A program made the translations under genes and the position numbers. Under the pieces are notes generated by a model. That model made no database searches and was not told the DNA's origin. It worked only from the letters and a program-made list of their open reading frames with translations. Below are positions 8,968-18,022 of a stretch of 64,000 bases of DNA, piece after piece (position 1 is the stretch's first letter; each line of letters starts with the position of its first letter). The stretch lies in assembly GCA_001897445.1 (NCBI GenBank), contig MKSX01000009.1, positions 62,001-126,000 of the forward strand. Reading direction: 5' to 3'. This stretch comes from Alphaproteobacteria bacterium 33-17 (lineage in GTDB: Bacteria; Pseudomonadota; Alphaproteobacteria; Rickettsiales; 33-17).

Positions 8968-11151
8968 ATGGAAGTAGTACGTCATGTAAGGAATTTTGTT
9001 TTTATCGCAACCATTCATATTGGCGTTGTGATTTTTTGTATATATTTGTCGTCGATATTATTTACATTTTTGTTAAGCGGTGTTCATGCTATCACCCTTA
9101 CCACTCAAGAGCCTATAATTTTATATACATACCTTAAATGGTATTTTGCCAATATTTTTGTTATTGGTACTAAATTTGAGCTTTATGATTATCTAATCCC
9201 TAAAATGTTTGGGTGTATATTCGCGCCTTTAGCGGTTTATGGTATTGTTCTTAGGGTGCGCTGGGAGCAAATTAAAGATTGGCGTCCTTATAAGAAAAAA
9301 GAATCGATTCACGGTGATGCGCGCTGGGCAACTCAGGAAGACGTTAAAAAAGCAGGACTCAGAGGAAAAGAAGGAATGCTTATGGGTAAGGATGAGAACG
9401 GATATTTCGTTGCATCAGGTTACCAACACGCTCTGTTATTTGCGCCAACAGGTTCTGGTAAGGGTGTGGGCTTCGTAATTCCTAATCTATTATTCTGGGA
9501 AGAATCTTGCGTTGTTCACGATATTAAACTTGAAAACCACGAAATAACAAGTGGCTGGAGAGGCAAAAGAGGGCAGGAAGTTTATGTTTGGTCGCCAGCT
9601 GAGCCAGATGGTATTACGCACTGTTATAACCCAATCGACTGGATTTCAAGCAAGCCTGGTCAGATGGTGGATGACGTACAAAAAATTGCAAATCTAATTC
9701 TCCCTGAAAAAGAATTCTGGAACAACGAAGCACGTACATTGTTTGTGGGTGTGGTACTATATTTATTAGCCGTACCTGATAAAGTAAAGTCTTTTGGTCA
9801 GGTAGTTCGTGAAATGCGTTCCGATGACGTAATTTATAATTTGGCTGTTGTACTCGATACAATAGGTAAGTATATTCATCCAGTTGCATATATGAACATT
9901 GCTGCGTTCTTGCAAAAAGCTGATAAAGAGCGTTCGGGCGTAATTTCTACAATGAACTCAGGGCTTGAGCTTTGGGCAAACCCACTTATTGATGCTGCAA
10001 CTGCAAAAAGTGACTTTAATATCCAAATGTTTAAGAAGAAGAAAACTACTGTTTATGTTGGTCTTACTCCTGATAACATTAAACGTTTAGAGCCGCTTAT
10101 GAAGGTATTCTATCAGCAGGCTACAGAATTCTTAAGTCGTAAAATTCCTAAAAAAGAAGAAGAGCCATATGGTGTATTATTCCTTATGGATGAGTTCCCA
10201 ACACTTGGTAAAATGGAGCAGTTCCTTTCTGGTATTGCGTATTTCCGTGGTTACCACGTACGGTTATTCTTGATTATTCAGGATACACAACAGCTTAAAG
10301 GTATTTACGAAGAGCCAGGAATGAACTCATTCCTATCAAACTCTACATTTAGGGTAACATTTTCTGCAAACAATATTGAAACCGCTAAACTAATTTCTGA
10401 GCTTTGCGGGAATAAAACTGTTGAACAGCAATCGCAAAATAAACCTAAATTCCTAGACTTCAACCCAGCTTCAAGGTCGCTACACGTTTCTGAAACACAA
10501 AGGGCGTTATTACTTCCGCAAGAAGTTATTAACCTGCCGCGTGATGATCAAATCGTTTTAATCGAGTCATTTCCGCCAATCAGATCTAAGAAAATTAAGT
10601 ACTTTGAAGATAAATTCTTTACAAAAAGACTTCTGCCGCCAACACCAATTCCAACTCAGGAGCCATTTGATGCTTCTAAGTTTATGGTTGGTAAACGCGC
10701 TAATATGGAAACAGATGAAGAAGCGGCATCTAAACTCTTAGAAGACGCACCAGACGATGATTCTTTAGACTTTGGTGATCCTGATAATAATTCATTTAAA
10801 TTTAATTCATCTTCTTTTGATGATGATGACGATGCACCAAGATTACCTTCATCTGGATCGCAAGAAAACGACGAAGATGACGATGATTTTAACTGGGATG
10901 ATGACGACTTCAAATGGGATGATGACGATATTTTCAAACTAGATGAAGATGATGAGGAAAACCAAGAGTCAACTGATTCTGCAGAAGATGATGAACCAGA
11001 CGATGATGAGCTTTCAGACGATTATGAACCTGAATCACAAGAGATCAAAGATGCTTTGGAAAGCCTGGATGACATTAACTGGGATGATGACGAAGATGAT
11101 GAAGATGAAGATGAATCTAAAAAGAATAACCCTAATCCTAAAGACTCTTAA
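8968..11151 (+). CDS. virD4: VirD4/TraG type IV secretion coupling protein
   Basis: 727 aa from the ATG at 8968 (AAGG 9 nt upstream); a TTG at 8959 is less likely. Coupling ATPase that recruits substrates to the type IV secretion channel at the inner membrane. Two N-terminal membrane segments (about 9-35 and 72-92) precede the nucleotide-binding domain with Walker A APTGSGKG at 159-166 and Walker B LFLMDE with D408/E409. The last ~150 residues are extremely acidic, with blocks such as WDDDDFKWDDDD, unlike typical VirD4 proteins. It is not next to virB genes; it lies between clpA and two M48 proteases. A 13-bp perfect hairpin follows. Confidence 0.93.
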   Translation: MEVVRHVRNFVFIATIHIGVVIFCIYLSSILFTFLLSGVHAITLTTQEPIILYTYLKWYFANIFVIGTKFELYDYLIPKMFGCIFAPLAVYGIVLRVRWEQIKDWRPYKKKESIHGDARWATQEDVKKAGLRGKEGMLMGKDENGYFVASGYQHALLFAPTGSGKGVGFVIPNLLFWEESCVVHDIKLENHEITSGWRGKRGQEVYVWSPAEPDGITHCYNPIDWISSKPGQMVDDVQKIANLILPEKEFWNNEARTLFVGVVLYLLAVPDKVKSFGQVVREMRSDDVIYNLAVVLDTIGKYIHPVAYMNIAAFLQKADKERSGVISTMNSGLELWANPLIDAATAKSDFNIQMFKKKKTTVYVGLTPDNIKRLEPLMKVFYQQATEFLSRKIPKKEEEPYGVLFLMDEFPTLGKMEQFLSGIAYFRGYHVRLFLIIQDTQQLKGIYEEPGMNSFLSNSTFRVTFSANNIETAKLISELCGNKTVEQQSQNKPKFLDFNPASRSLHVSETQRALLLPQEVINLPRDDQIVLIESFPPIRSKKIKYFEDKFFTKRLLPPTPIPTQEPFDASKFMVGKRANMETDEEAASKLLEDAPDDDSLDFGDPDNNSFKFNSSSFDDDDDAPRLPSSGSQENDEDDDDFNWDDDDFKWDDDDIFKLDEDDEENQESTDSAEDDEPDDDELSDDYEPESQEIKDALESLDDINWDDDEDDEDEDESKKNNPNPKDS

Positions 11152-11161
11152 TTAAATTATT

Positions 11162-11198
11162 ATAAGTAAGCTACCCAATTTATGTAGCTTACTTATTT
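11162..11198 (+). terminator. Hairpin terminator after virD4
   Basis: Perfect 13-bp stem, ATAAGTAAGCTAC at 11162-11174 with its complement at 11184-11196, 9-nt loop, only a weak T tract after it. It lies about 10 bp after the virD4 stop codon. Confidence 0.6.
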
Positions 11199-11289
11199 CC
11201 AAAACAGTTTTATTAAATAACTGATTTATATAACATTATTTCAAATTACTTGTATTTAATTAAATATTCGCTTCCTGAGTATCTATCTA

Positions 11290-11320
11290 TTGACATTTGT
11301 TAACTTTTGTGTAATAATAC
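11290..11320 (+). promoter_or_regulatory. Promoter for the first M48 protease gene
   Basis: A perfect -35 TTGACA at 11290-11295 is followed after 16 bp by TAATAA (11312-11317), with TAATAC at 19 bp as an alternative -10. The gene starts at 11395, leaving a leader of about 70 nt. Confidence 0.5.
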
Positions 11321-11394
11321 GGAAAATTTTTATAACTAGTTACGTAAAGTCTAATATCAAATGTAACTGAGCAATGTATATTTAGGGATCATAT

Positions 11395-12573
11395 ATGAAA
11401 GGACATGTATATAATTTTTTATCGCCAATGAAGCAAGTTGGGGCGGTTGCGCTAACATCATTTGTTCTTATGAACTATATGTTTTATGCATTTGCTAGTG
11501 TATCTATATTATTTACATTAGTTTTAGCGGCTATTGAAATCGCCTTTACTGGTCTTATGGTATATTATAGCGATGTATTTATTACCAACATGATGCAGGA
11601 CAAAGTTGATGACCTTAAGAAGCCTGATATTCAGTTAAAAGCTCAAAACCTTGTAAAAGAAGTTGTTCGTGAGGCTAAAGCGAAAAATCCTAAATTTTTA
11701 GGCAGAGAAAATGAAAACGATATAAATGTTTTTGTATACAAAGATATGCCACGCAATTTAAATAAATTTAAAAAATCTGATTTCAATGCTTTTGCATGTG
11801 GTGTTAGAAAAGGCAAAAAAGCTGTTTATATTTCTCAATCATTATACACATTACTTGAGAATGATCCAAAAGCGTTAAAAGCTGTTATTGCCCACGAGCT
11901 TCAGCATATTTCAAAATCGCACGTTTTAATTAATGGCGTTATAGAAATGATGATGGTTCTGGTTCATAAATTATCAGAATTTGCGATTATAAATGAAATA
12001 CAAAAGTCTAATAATAAAAATAAACATGCAAACAACGACAATAGTAATAAAGATAAAGACAATGAAAAAGTAAGACTTGTAGTATCTTTATTTAGCTATA
12101 CTTTCTCAATTGTAATGAAGATATTTGGTGTAGCATATATATCAAGACTAATGGAATTTGATGCTGATAATCATGCTGTAAAGCTTGGTTACGGAAAAGA
12201 TTTAGTTAGAGGTTTATCAAAATTAAATGCTGCTCATCATGATACAAAAATTGAGGGGTTAAATGTAAATGAGGTAGTTGCCTCAAATAGATACGAGACT
12301 GTTCTTGATCGCAATATTGCGCAACCTGGATTTGGTAGAAATTTGCTAAATTATTTAGGTGAAATTTTCTCAAGCCATCCAAGTCTAAAAGCAAGGGCGC
12401 AAAACGTAGCGTTATCTGAGCAATATAATAATGACCTAAATAGTGATTTAGGAATTATAAGTTCAGCTAGTAAATCTGCGTACTACACATTCTGGTCAGG
12501 TTGCGGAATGCAAACTTTCTGGCGCAATGAAAATGTGAAAGTAGCTGAAATTAAACCAGTCAGAATCGTGTAA
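11395..12573 (+). CDS. M48-family membrane metalloprotease, first of a tandem pair
   Basis: 392 aa. HtpX/Ste24-type zinc protease: two N-terminal membrane helices (about 18-60), the zinc site H167-E-L-Q-H171 in AVIAHELQH, and third ligand E254 in EFDADNHAV. Between these lies an Asn/Lys-rich low-complexity insert (about residues 200-222) and another hydrophobic segment. These enzymes degrade misfolded membrane proteins with the active site on the cytosolic side. It shares the NFLSPMK N-terminal motif and overall order with the next gene, so the two arose by duplication. Good Shine-Dalgarno (AGGGA) before the ATG. Confidence 0.85.
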   Translation: MKGHVYNFLSPMKQVGAVALTSFVLMNYMFYAFASVSILFTLVLAAIEIAFTGLMVYYSDVFITNMMQDKVDDLKKPDIQLKAQNLVKEVVREAKAKNPKFLGRENENDINVFVYKDMPRNLNKFKKSDFNAFACGVRKGKKAVYISQSLYTLLENDPKALKAVIAHELQHISKSHVLINGVIEMMMVLVHKLSEFAIINEIQKSNNKNKHANNDNSNKDKDNEKVRLVVSLFSYTFSIVMKIFGVAYISRLMEFDADNHAVKLGYGKDLVRGLSKLNAAHHDTKIEGLNVNEVVASNRYETVLDRNIAQPGFGRNLLNYLGEIFSSHPSLKARAQNVALSEQYNNDLNSDLGIISSASKSAYYTFWSGCGMQTFWRNENVKVAEIKPVRIV

Positions 12574-12615
12574 TTCATTAATTTATATAAAAAAAATTTA
12601 AAAAAGGTACCTAAT

Positions 12616-13758
12616 ATGAAATTTAAAGTTGTTAATTTTCTTTCTCCAATGAAAAGATCTTATTTGCTAGTCTTTAGTGTAATAACTTTGGCATCTGCAA
12701 TGTTCTATTTTATGTTCTTAGTTGCTCCTATAGCTTCTTTATGTATTGCGGCTATAATACCATCTGCTATCTTCATGAAAGAATTTATTTCCAGAATGTC
12801 TGCTAATAACTTTGAAATTAAAGATCTAGGTAATTCTAATAAAGATCATATTGAATTTTCAAAAATAGTTGATGAAGTTATAGATGAATCAAAAGCACAA
12901 AACCCGAACTTTCTAAAAAATAAAAAGGTAAAAGTACATTTAGTTGATGATTCTAAAGGTAACGACATAGGCGATTTAATTTTAAATAGTGTATTATCTT
13001 ATAATGTTTTTGCATTTGATGGTTTCTTCAAAACAAAAACTATTATTTCATCATTATCAGCTTATAATGTTTTAAAAAAGGATCCAAATGCATTAAAAGC
13101 AGTAGTTGCACATGAGTTAAAACATCTAAATGCTAATCATGTTAAGATCATGAGTGTATTTAATGCATTTACTTTAGCTATATTTTGTCTTGTAACATAT
13201 GCAGCATTCAGAAATGTAAACTTTTTGGTAAGACCGCTTAATATTACCTTTAAATATAGGAAACTTGCAATTGTAACTGCATATTTTACTAAAAGCTTTC
13301 TTGATAGTGGCTTATCAAGAATGATCGAGCATGATGCTGATCAACATCCTGTAGAATTAGGTTATGCTAAAGAGATTTCCAGAGGAGTAGGTAAACTAAC
13401 ATTATTAATGACAGAAGCTGCTAAGGGTAAAGTAATAAAAAATGATAATGAAGATGAGGTTTTAAAAAATTGTAAGCAACAAATCTCAGAAGACCTAGTA
13501 AATAATAGTAAGCTAACAAGACCACTAAGCGCATTTATGGACTTATTTGCTACGCACCCAAGTAATAGAGCCAGAGCTTTACACAATGCATATCACGAAG
13601 AGCAAGTGAATCTAAACAAAACAGACGTTTCATTTGCATCTTCTATAACTCAGTCTGTGGCACATACGGCGTGGAGTACTATTGATAGCAATTTATGGAC
13701 ATCAAAATTGGGCGCAGAAGAATTTTTTAAAAGCGATCCTCAGGTAAATGTTATTTAA
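12616..13758 (+). CDS. M48-family membrane metalloprotease, second of a tandem pair
   Basis: 380 aa, paralogue of the preceding gene, 42 bp downstream and probably co-transcribed. It keeps the NFLSPMK start, two N-terminal membrane helices, the zinc motif H166-E-L-K-H170 and the third ligand E238 in EHDADQHPV. Sequence outside these motifs has diverged strongly and it lacks the Asn/Lys-rich insert of its partner, so the two probably act on different substrates. A strong terminator follows, ending the transcription unit. Cytosolic-face membrane proteolysis as in HtpX is the expected role. Confidence 0.83.
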   Translation: MKFKVVNFLSPMKRSYLLVFSVITLASAMFYFMFLVAPIASLCIAAIIPSAIFMKEFISRMSANNFEIKDLGNSNKDHIEFSKIVDEVIDESKAQNPNFLKNKKVKVHLVDDSKGNDIGDLILNSVLSYNVFAFDGFFKTKTIISSLSAYNVLKKDPNALKAVVAHELKHLNANHVKIMSVFNAFTLAIFCLVTYAAFRNVNFLVRPLNITFKYRKLAIVTAYFTKSFLDSGLSRMIEHDADQHPVELGYAKEISRGVGKLTLLMTEAAKGKVIKNDNEDEVLKNCKQQISEDLVNNSKLTRPLSAFMDLFATHPSNRARALHNAYHEEQVNLNKTDVSFASSITQSVAHTAWSTIDSNLWTSKLGAEEFFKSDPQVNVI

Positions 13759-13761
13759 TTT

Positions 13762-13800
13762 AAAAAATACCTTATGCAGCAATGTGTAAGGTATTTTTTT
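13762..13800 (+). terminator. Rho-independent terminator after the M48 pair
   Basis: AAATACCTTA and TAAGGTATTT form the stem at 13765-13774 and 13787-13796, flanked by an A run and ending in seven Ts. Confidence 0.85.
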
Positions 13801-13886
13801 ATATAATTTATGTATAAATTACTTTTGTTTCAATCAATTCAACTGTATGTTGTTTGTGGTTTTAACATAAAGTATATTAATTATAT

Positions 13887-15152
13887 ATGATTTATAACAT
13901 AACACTTAATTGGTTGAATATAAAAAAAGCTTTAGGGATGGCTCTGTGTAGACCTGATCAATTTTTTAAAAAGCTTTTTGGATACTTATCATTCCAATGG
14001 TACAAGTTGTTAACAAAATTTTTGACAAAAGTTCAGCAATCTTCATCATTTTATTTTCAAGCTGTGCCAGATGGTAGGCTAACTTTCCAGGATGATTATT
14101 ATTTTTCTATTAAAGCTGACAAAATTTATAGTAATTTTCTAATTACTTCAGTAGGCAATGCCGGAAGCTTGTGGCTAGCGCAGTCTCTGCATATGCATCC
14201 TGAAATATTATGTACTATGGGAATAAATAATCCTCTTATATCATTGAAATATTATTATAATAATAATGAGCAAAAAAATATTATAGATGCATTGCTAAAA
14301 AATGAAGTTAAAAACTTTGGATTCGAGACTCCTAATGATGATAATGAATTTTCTGATTTATCTATTATCAAAAATTATTTAATTACACAAAATATTGAAA
14401 AAGATGAAATTAGAAAACATATTAAGAAACTTGCTAATACCAGGAATATTGCAGATTTATGTATTTGGATTTTTGATGAACTTAATGACCTGAGATTAAT
14501 TAAACCAGCAAAATTTATTGGTAATATTCATGGTGTTACTATGACATCATTACACAAAAACTTTTCAAAAATAAATAATAGTCAGGAAATTAAATTTGCA
14601 GATCTTGCGAGAAACCCTATTACAAGAAGAGAGTCAACGATAAATCAATACGTGAGGCATTATAATTATAATATCAAATTACAATCAGATATAAATAATA
14701 TCTTTAGTTCACATAAGGACATTATAAAATACTATGAAAAACACTTTAACGCTGATTTTACTTTAATTAGAAATAAATGTAGTTTTTATTTAGATATGGT
14801 TTTAAGGTCAACATTAAATACAGCAAACGAATATAGAAATTATTATATTCCTGTAATTCACTTTGAAAAAATGCGCTCAGATCCTGATTACTTTGCTAGC
14901 ATTATATCATACATTAGTGATTTCCAGCTACAATGTGACGATGAATATTTAGCGAAAGTATTTAGTGACAAAAACCTTAATGAAGGAAGAATTAATGGTC
15001 AGACTAAGTCGCATTTATCACCTCAGGAAGTATTTTATTCATGGCCTGAATGGGAAAGACATATGTTTGTAGATGAAGCTAAAAAACATGATATTTTAAA
15101 AGCATATTTAAAAATCGGCTATGATATTTCATTTATACTCAATGTAACTTAA
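13887..15152 (+). CDS. Sulfotransferase-like protein
   Basis: 421 aa. The segment NFLITSVGNAGSLWLAQSL with MHPEILC near residues 88-112 matches the 5'-phosphosulfate loop and following helix of sulfotransferases (G-x-x-G-S/T-x-L/W-L, hP), and FADLARNPITRRESTINQ matches the R-x-P-x-x-R-x-x-S 3'-phosphate-binding motif. These enzymes move sulfate from PAPS to carbohydrates, lipids or proteins. No signal peptide or clear membrane segment. The fold call is by motif only and the two motifs are imperfect. A second sulfotransferase-like gene and an APS-kinase-like gene lie at the other end of the window. The stop codon is followed 4 bp later by a palindromic element. Confidence 0.5.
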   Translation: MIYNITLNWLNIKKALGMALCRPDQFFKKLFGYLSFQWYKLLTKFLTKVQQSSSFYFQAVPDGRLTFQDDYYFSIKADKIYSNFLITSVGNAGSLWLAQSLHMHPEILCTMGINNPLISLKYYYNNNEQKNIIDALLKNEVKNFGFETPNDDNEFSDLSIIKNYLITQNIEKDEIRKHIKKLANTRNIADLCIWIFDELNDLRLIKPAKFIGNIHGVTMTSLHKNFSKINNSQEIKFADLARNPITRRESTINQYVRHYNYNIKLQSDINNIFSSHKDIIKYYEKHFNADFTLIRNKCSFYLDMVLRSTLNTANEYRNYYIPVIHFEKMRSDPDYFASIISYISDFQLQCDDEYLAKVFSDKNLNEGRINGQTKSHLSPQEVFYSWPEWERHMFVDEAKKHDILKAYLKIGYDISFILNVT

Positions 15153-15156
15153 ATTA

Positions 15157-15263
15157 TATAGTTAAGGTATTTAAATTATGGTACAGAAATGACGAGCGAT
15201 ATGTAGAAAAATCTACATAAGCGAGGAAATGACGCATACCAGAATTATAAAGAGTTAACTATA
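15157..15263 (-). repeat. TATAG-type palindromic intergenic element, copy 2 (reverse)
   Basis: 107 bp with 9-bp inverted ends TATAGTTAA / TTAACTATA. Read on the minus strand it is closely similar to the copy at 51595-51700, including flanking arms (CTTTATAATTCTGG on one side, GTACCATAATTTAAATAC on the other), with the inner ATGTAG/CTACAT stem. Confidence 0.8.
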
Positions 15264-15268
15264 GAAAT

Positions 15269-16621
15269 TTACTTTCTGAACATATTGACTACATCGTTGT
15301 AATGAGATGACTTTAGCATTACAACGATTTTGTCATAAGCCATTATTATATCTTTGTGATCGGGTATTAATACCTCACCATTTCTATAAATTGCCCCAAT
15401 CTCCAGGTAATCAATTTTATCGATATCAAATACATTCTGACCAATAATTTTACTATCTTCCATTACTTCAATTTCAATAATCTCTGATTTGATTTCTAAC
15501 TCTTCATGAAGTGCTGAAACTTTTTCTAAGCTAAAGTTTTTGATAATGTTGTTTATGGTAATAGCTCTTGGGTTTACTATGTGATCAATACCTAAATTTA
15601 TAGCAAGGTCAGCATATGTATCAATCTCGTTAATAAGCGCAATTACGTTTGGAACGCCGCGCTGCTTTGCAAGTAATGCGGCTAGTATGTTTACTTTATC
15701 ATCGTTAGTAACACTAAGCAAAACATCCGCGTTATCAATCTCAACTTCGTTTAAAATACTGCGGTCGATTGCACTACCATTTATTACAACAGTTTTTTCT
15801 AAATGCGATGCAAGATCATGCGCTCTTTTTTCTGATAGTTCAATCACCTGCAAATTTCTTTTAATAGGGGAATCTTCTACCATTTTAGCAATGGTATATC
15901 CAATATTACCGCCACCAATAATAACAATGTTTTCAATATTATTATCAATTCCTGATAAATAACAAACATCTTCGGCGTAGCTTGCAACTACTGCAATGAA
16001 AAGCTTATCACCAAGCTCTACATTTTTAATATTTTCGCCAAATATATATTGCGTTCCTCGCTGAATGCCAAGAATTTTATAGTGGTCTGTTACTATATAG
16101 TCGTTAATATCGACCGACATAATTCTTGCGCCTTCACCGATATTGAAGCTTATAACTTTTAGTAAGTTGTCACAAAATGATATAATTTTTTCAACGCCAG
16201 TAATCCTGATATGATCGAAAAAAGCTTTGGCTACTTCTGCTTCAGGGGAAATAATATGATCAACAAAAATACCGCCTGGTGCAAAAAGTTCACTATATTT
16301 AGGATCAAGATAGCTTTGGCTTCTAACTCTGGCTATTTTTAAAGGTGTTGAAAATAATGAATATGCTTCATGGCACGTTAGCATATTAATTTCATCGGAA
16401 ACTGTAACTGCAACGATTGCATCAGCTTTGCTCATGCCAGCTTGTTCAAGTACATCAGGATGGCAGCTATGACCAACAATTGCTCTAATGTCGTGATAAA
16501 TATTAAGGTTGTTTACAACTTCAGGGTTGGTATCAATTACGCTAACTTCATGACCGTTTTCAGACAGGTAATTAGCAATACTGCTGCCAACTAATCCTGC
16601 TCCGCAAACGACTACTCTCAT
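15269..16621 (-). CDS. trkA: Trk potassium uptake regulator TrkA
   Basis: 450 aa, close to the usual 458. Two RCK units, each an NAD-binding Rossmann domain (GAGLVGSSIANYL at the N-terminus and GGGNIGYTIAKM near residue 235) followed by an RCK-C domain. TrkA gates the TrkH/TrkG potassium channel from the cytosol. The ATG overlaps the ntrX stop (TAATG), so it is translationally coupled to the NtrYX two-component system, an order seen in many alphaproteobacteria. Confidence 0.95.
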   Translation of the reverse strand: MRVVVCGAGLVGSSIANYLSENGHEVSVIDTNPEVVNNLNIYHDIRAIVGHSCHPDVLEQAGMSKADAIVAVTVSDEINMLTCHEAYSLFSTPLKIARVRSQSYLDPKYSELFAPGGIFVDHIISPEAEVAKAFFDHIRITGVEKIISFCDNLLKVISFNIGEGARIMSVDINDYIVTDHYKILGIQRGTQYIFGENIKNVELGDKLFIAVVASYAEDVCYLSGIDNNIENIVIIGGGNIGYTIAKMVEDSPIKRNLQVIELSEKRAHDLASHLEKTVVINGSAIDRSILNEVEIDNADVLLSVTNDDKVNILAALLAKQRGVPNVIALINEIDTYADLAINLGIDHIVNPRAITINNIIKNFSLEKVSALHEELEIKSEIIEIEVMEDSKIIGQNVFDIDKIDYLEIGAIYRNGEVLIPDHKDIIMAYDKIVVMLKSSHYNDVVNMFRK

Positions 16622-18021
16622 TAATTTACCCTATGCGTATGAGCTTTAAATGCATCATCATTTGCTAATGCTGTATCATTAGCTGGCGTAGTGTTTTCAG
16701 TATCAGTACCATCAGAAATGATATTCAACGATTTTAACTTGCGATGAAGCGCAGATCTTTCCATACCAATAAAGTTTGAAGTTCTTGAAATATTGCCATT
16801 AAATCGCATTACCTGAGCTGCAAGGTATTGTTTTTCAAATATTTCACGTGCTTCTCTAAGTGGCAGCGACATAAGACTAACGTTTGAGTCAGGCTTAACA
16901 ATAGCGGCCTTACTTGATATTAGATTACTAGGTAAATCATTTGCGTTAATTTCGGTGTTATGCTCACCCGGAACCATTATTAATAGCCACTCTAATACGT
17001 TTCTAAGTTGTCTTATATTTCCAGGCCACTCAAATAACTGCATTACTGCCACAGCGTCTTCTGAAAGTTTCTTGCGATGAAGTCCTGAATTTTCAACTAA
17101 ATGATTCATAAAATACTCGCAAAGAAGAGGTATATCTTCTTTTCTTTCAGCCAAAGATGGAACATGTATAGGCATTACGTTAAGTCTATAGTATAAATCT
17201 TCTCTGAATTTCCCTTGTTTTACAAGCTCTTCAATGTTTTTGCTGGTAGATGCGATAACTCTAACGTCATTGCCAGGTTGCTGAAGATGGCGTAAAAACA
17301 GGTTTTGAATATCATGCGACATTTCGGTAACTTCATCGATATAAAGCGTGCCTTTGTCAGCCTGAGCAAATATACTGGTTTTATTATTACTAATTTCCTG
17401 CTGGAATGTCTCTGATGCAATATTTACAGGTCTAAATACTATAAAAGGTGCTTTTGCACGTTTAGATTTTTGATGAATCATCTCAGCTACTAATTTTTTA
17501 CCTGTTCCAGAAGAACCAGATATCAATACTCTGCTAGATGTTTGAGCAACTTTATTAATAACCGATTTAAGTTGTAAAATCGCAGAGCTTTTCCCGATAA
17601 GCTCCTGAACTCCAAGCTTTTTTCTTAGCTCTAAGTTCTCCTTTTTTAAATGGTAATTCTCAATAGCACGTTTTAAAATGGTGACAAGTTTATCTTCTGC
17701 AAATGGCTTTTGGATAAAGTCATATGCGCCCATTTTTATAGATTGTACAGCAAGTTCAATAGTTGCATGACCGCTAATCATTACTACAGGTATATCCTGA
17801 TTAAGGCTGGTAATAGATTCTAGCACGCCAAGACCGTCAATTTCACTTCCTTCAAGCCAAATATCAAGTATTACAGCTTCAATACCCTCATTTTCTTTAA
17901 AGAGTTTAACGGCTTCCATACCATGGCTTGCGGTAATAACCTCAAAGTTTTCTTCCTGTAATATATCGGAAATTAACTCCCTAATATCTTTTTCGTCGTC
18001 TACAACTAATATTTTACTCAC
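16621..18021 (-). CDS. ntrX: NtrX response regulator, sigma-54-contact loop missing
   Basis: 466 aa. Receiver domain with phosphoacceptor D53, AAA+ domain with a degenerate Walker A (GSSGTGKK rather than GESGTGKE) and Walker B GTLYIDEV, then a Fis-type helix-turn-helix near the end (NISRTSNFIGMERSALHRKL). The stretch before the Walker B region reads EISNNKTSIFAQADKGTLY: the GAFTGA loop that contacts sigma-54 is absent. It should therefore bind DNA but not remodel sigma-54 polymerase. Pairs with NtrY directly upstream (1 bp gap). Controls nitrogen, redox or envelope genes in other alphaproteobacteria. Confidence 0.93.
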   Translation of the reverse strand: MSKILVVDDEKDIRELISDILQEENFEVITASHGMEAVKLFKENEGIEAVILDIWLEGSEIDGLGVLESITSLNQDIPVVMISGHATIELAVQSIKMGAYDFIQKPFAEDKLVTILKRAIENYHLKKENLELRKKLGVQELIGKSSAILQLKSVINKVAQTSSRVLISGSSGTGKKLVAEMIHQKSKRAKAPFIVFRPVNIASETFQQEISNNKTSIFAQADKGTLYIDEVTEMSHDIQNLFLRHLQQPGNDVRVIASTSKNIEELVKQGKFREDLYYRLNVMPIHVPSLAERKEDIPLLCEYFMNHLVENSGLHRKKLSEDAVAVMQLFEWPGNIRQLRNVLEWLLIMVPGEHNTEINANDLPSNLISSKAAIVKPDSNVSLMSLPLREAREIFEKQYLAAQVMRFNGNISRTSNFIGMERSALHRKLKSLNIISDGTDTENTTPANDTALANDDAFKAHTHRVN

Positions 18022-18022
18022 A

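Noticed and set aside
10656-10937. Minus-strand frame of Ser-rich protein
   Set aside because: Mirror image of the Asp codons (GAT/GAC) in the VirD4 acidic tail.
8968-11151. A virB gene cluster with virD4
   Set aside because: Neighbouring genes are clpA and M48 proteases; no VirB motif seen in the window.
10943-11155. Plus-strand Met/Lys-rich frame
   Set aside because: Shifted reading of the same acidic tail.
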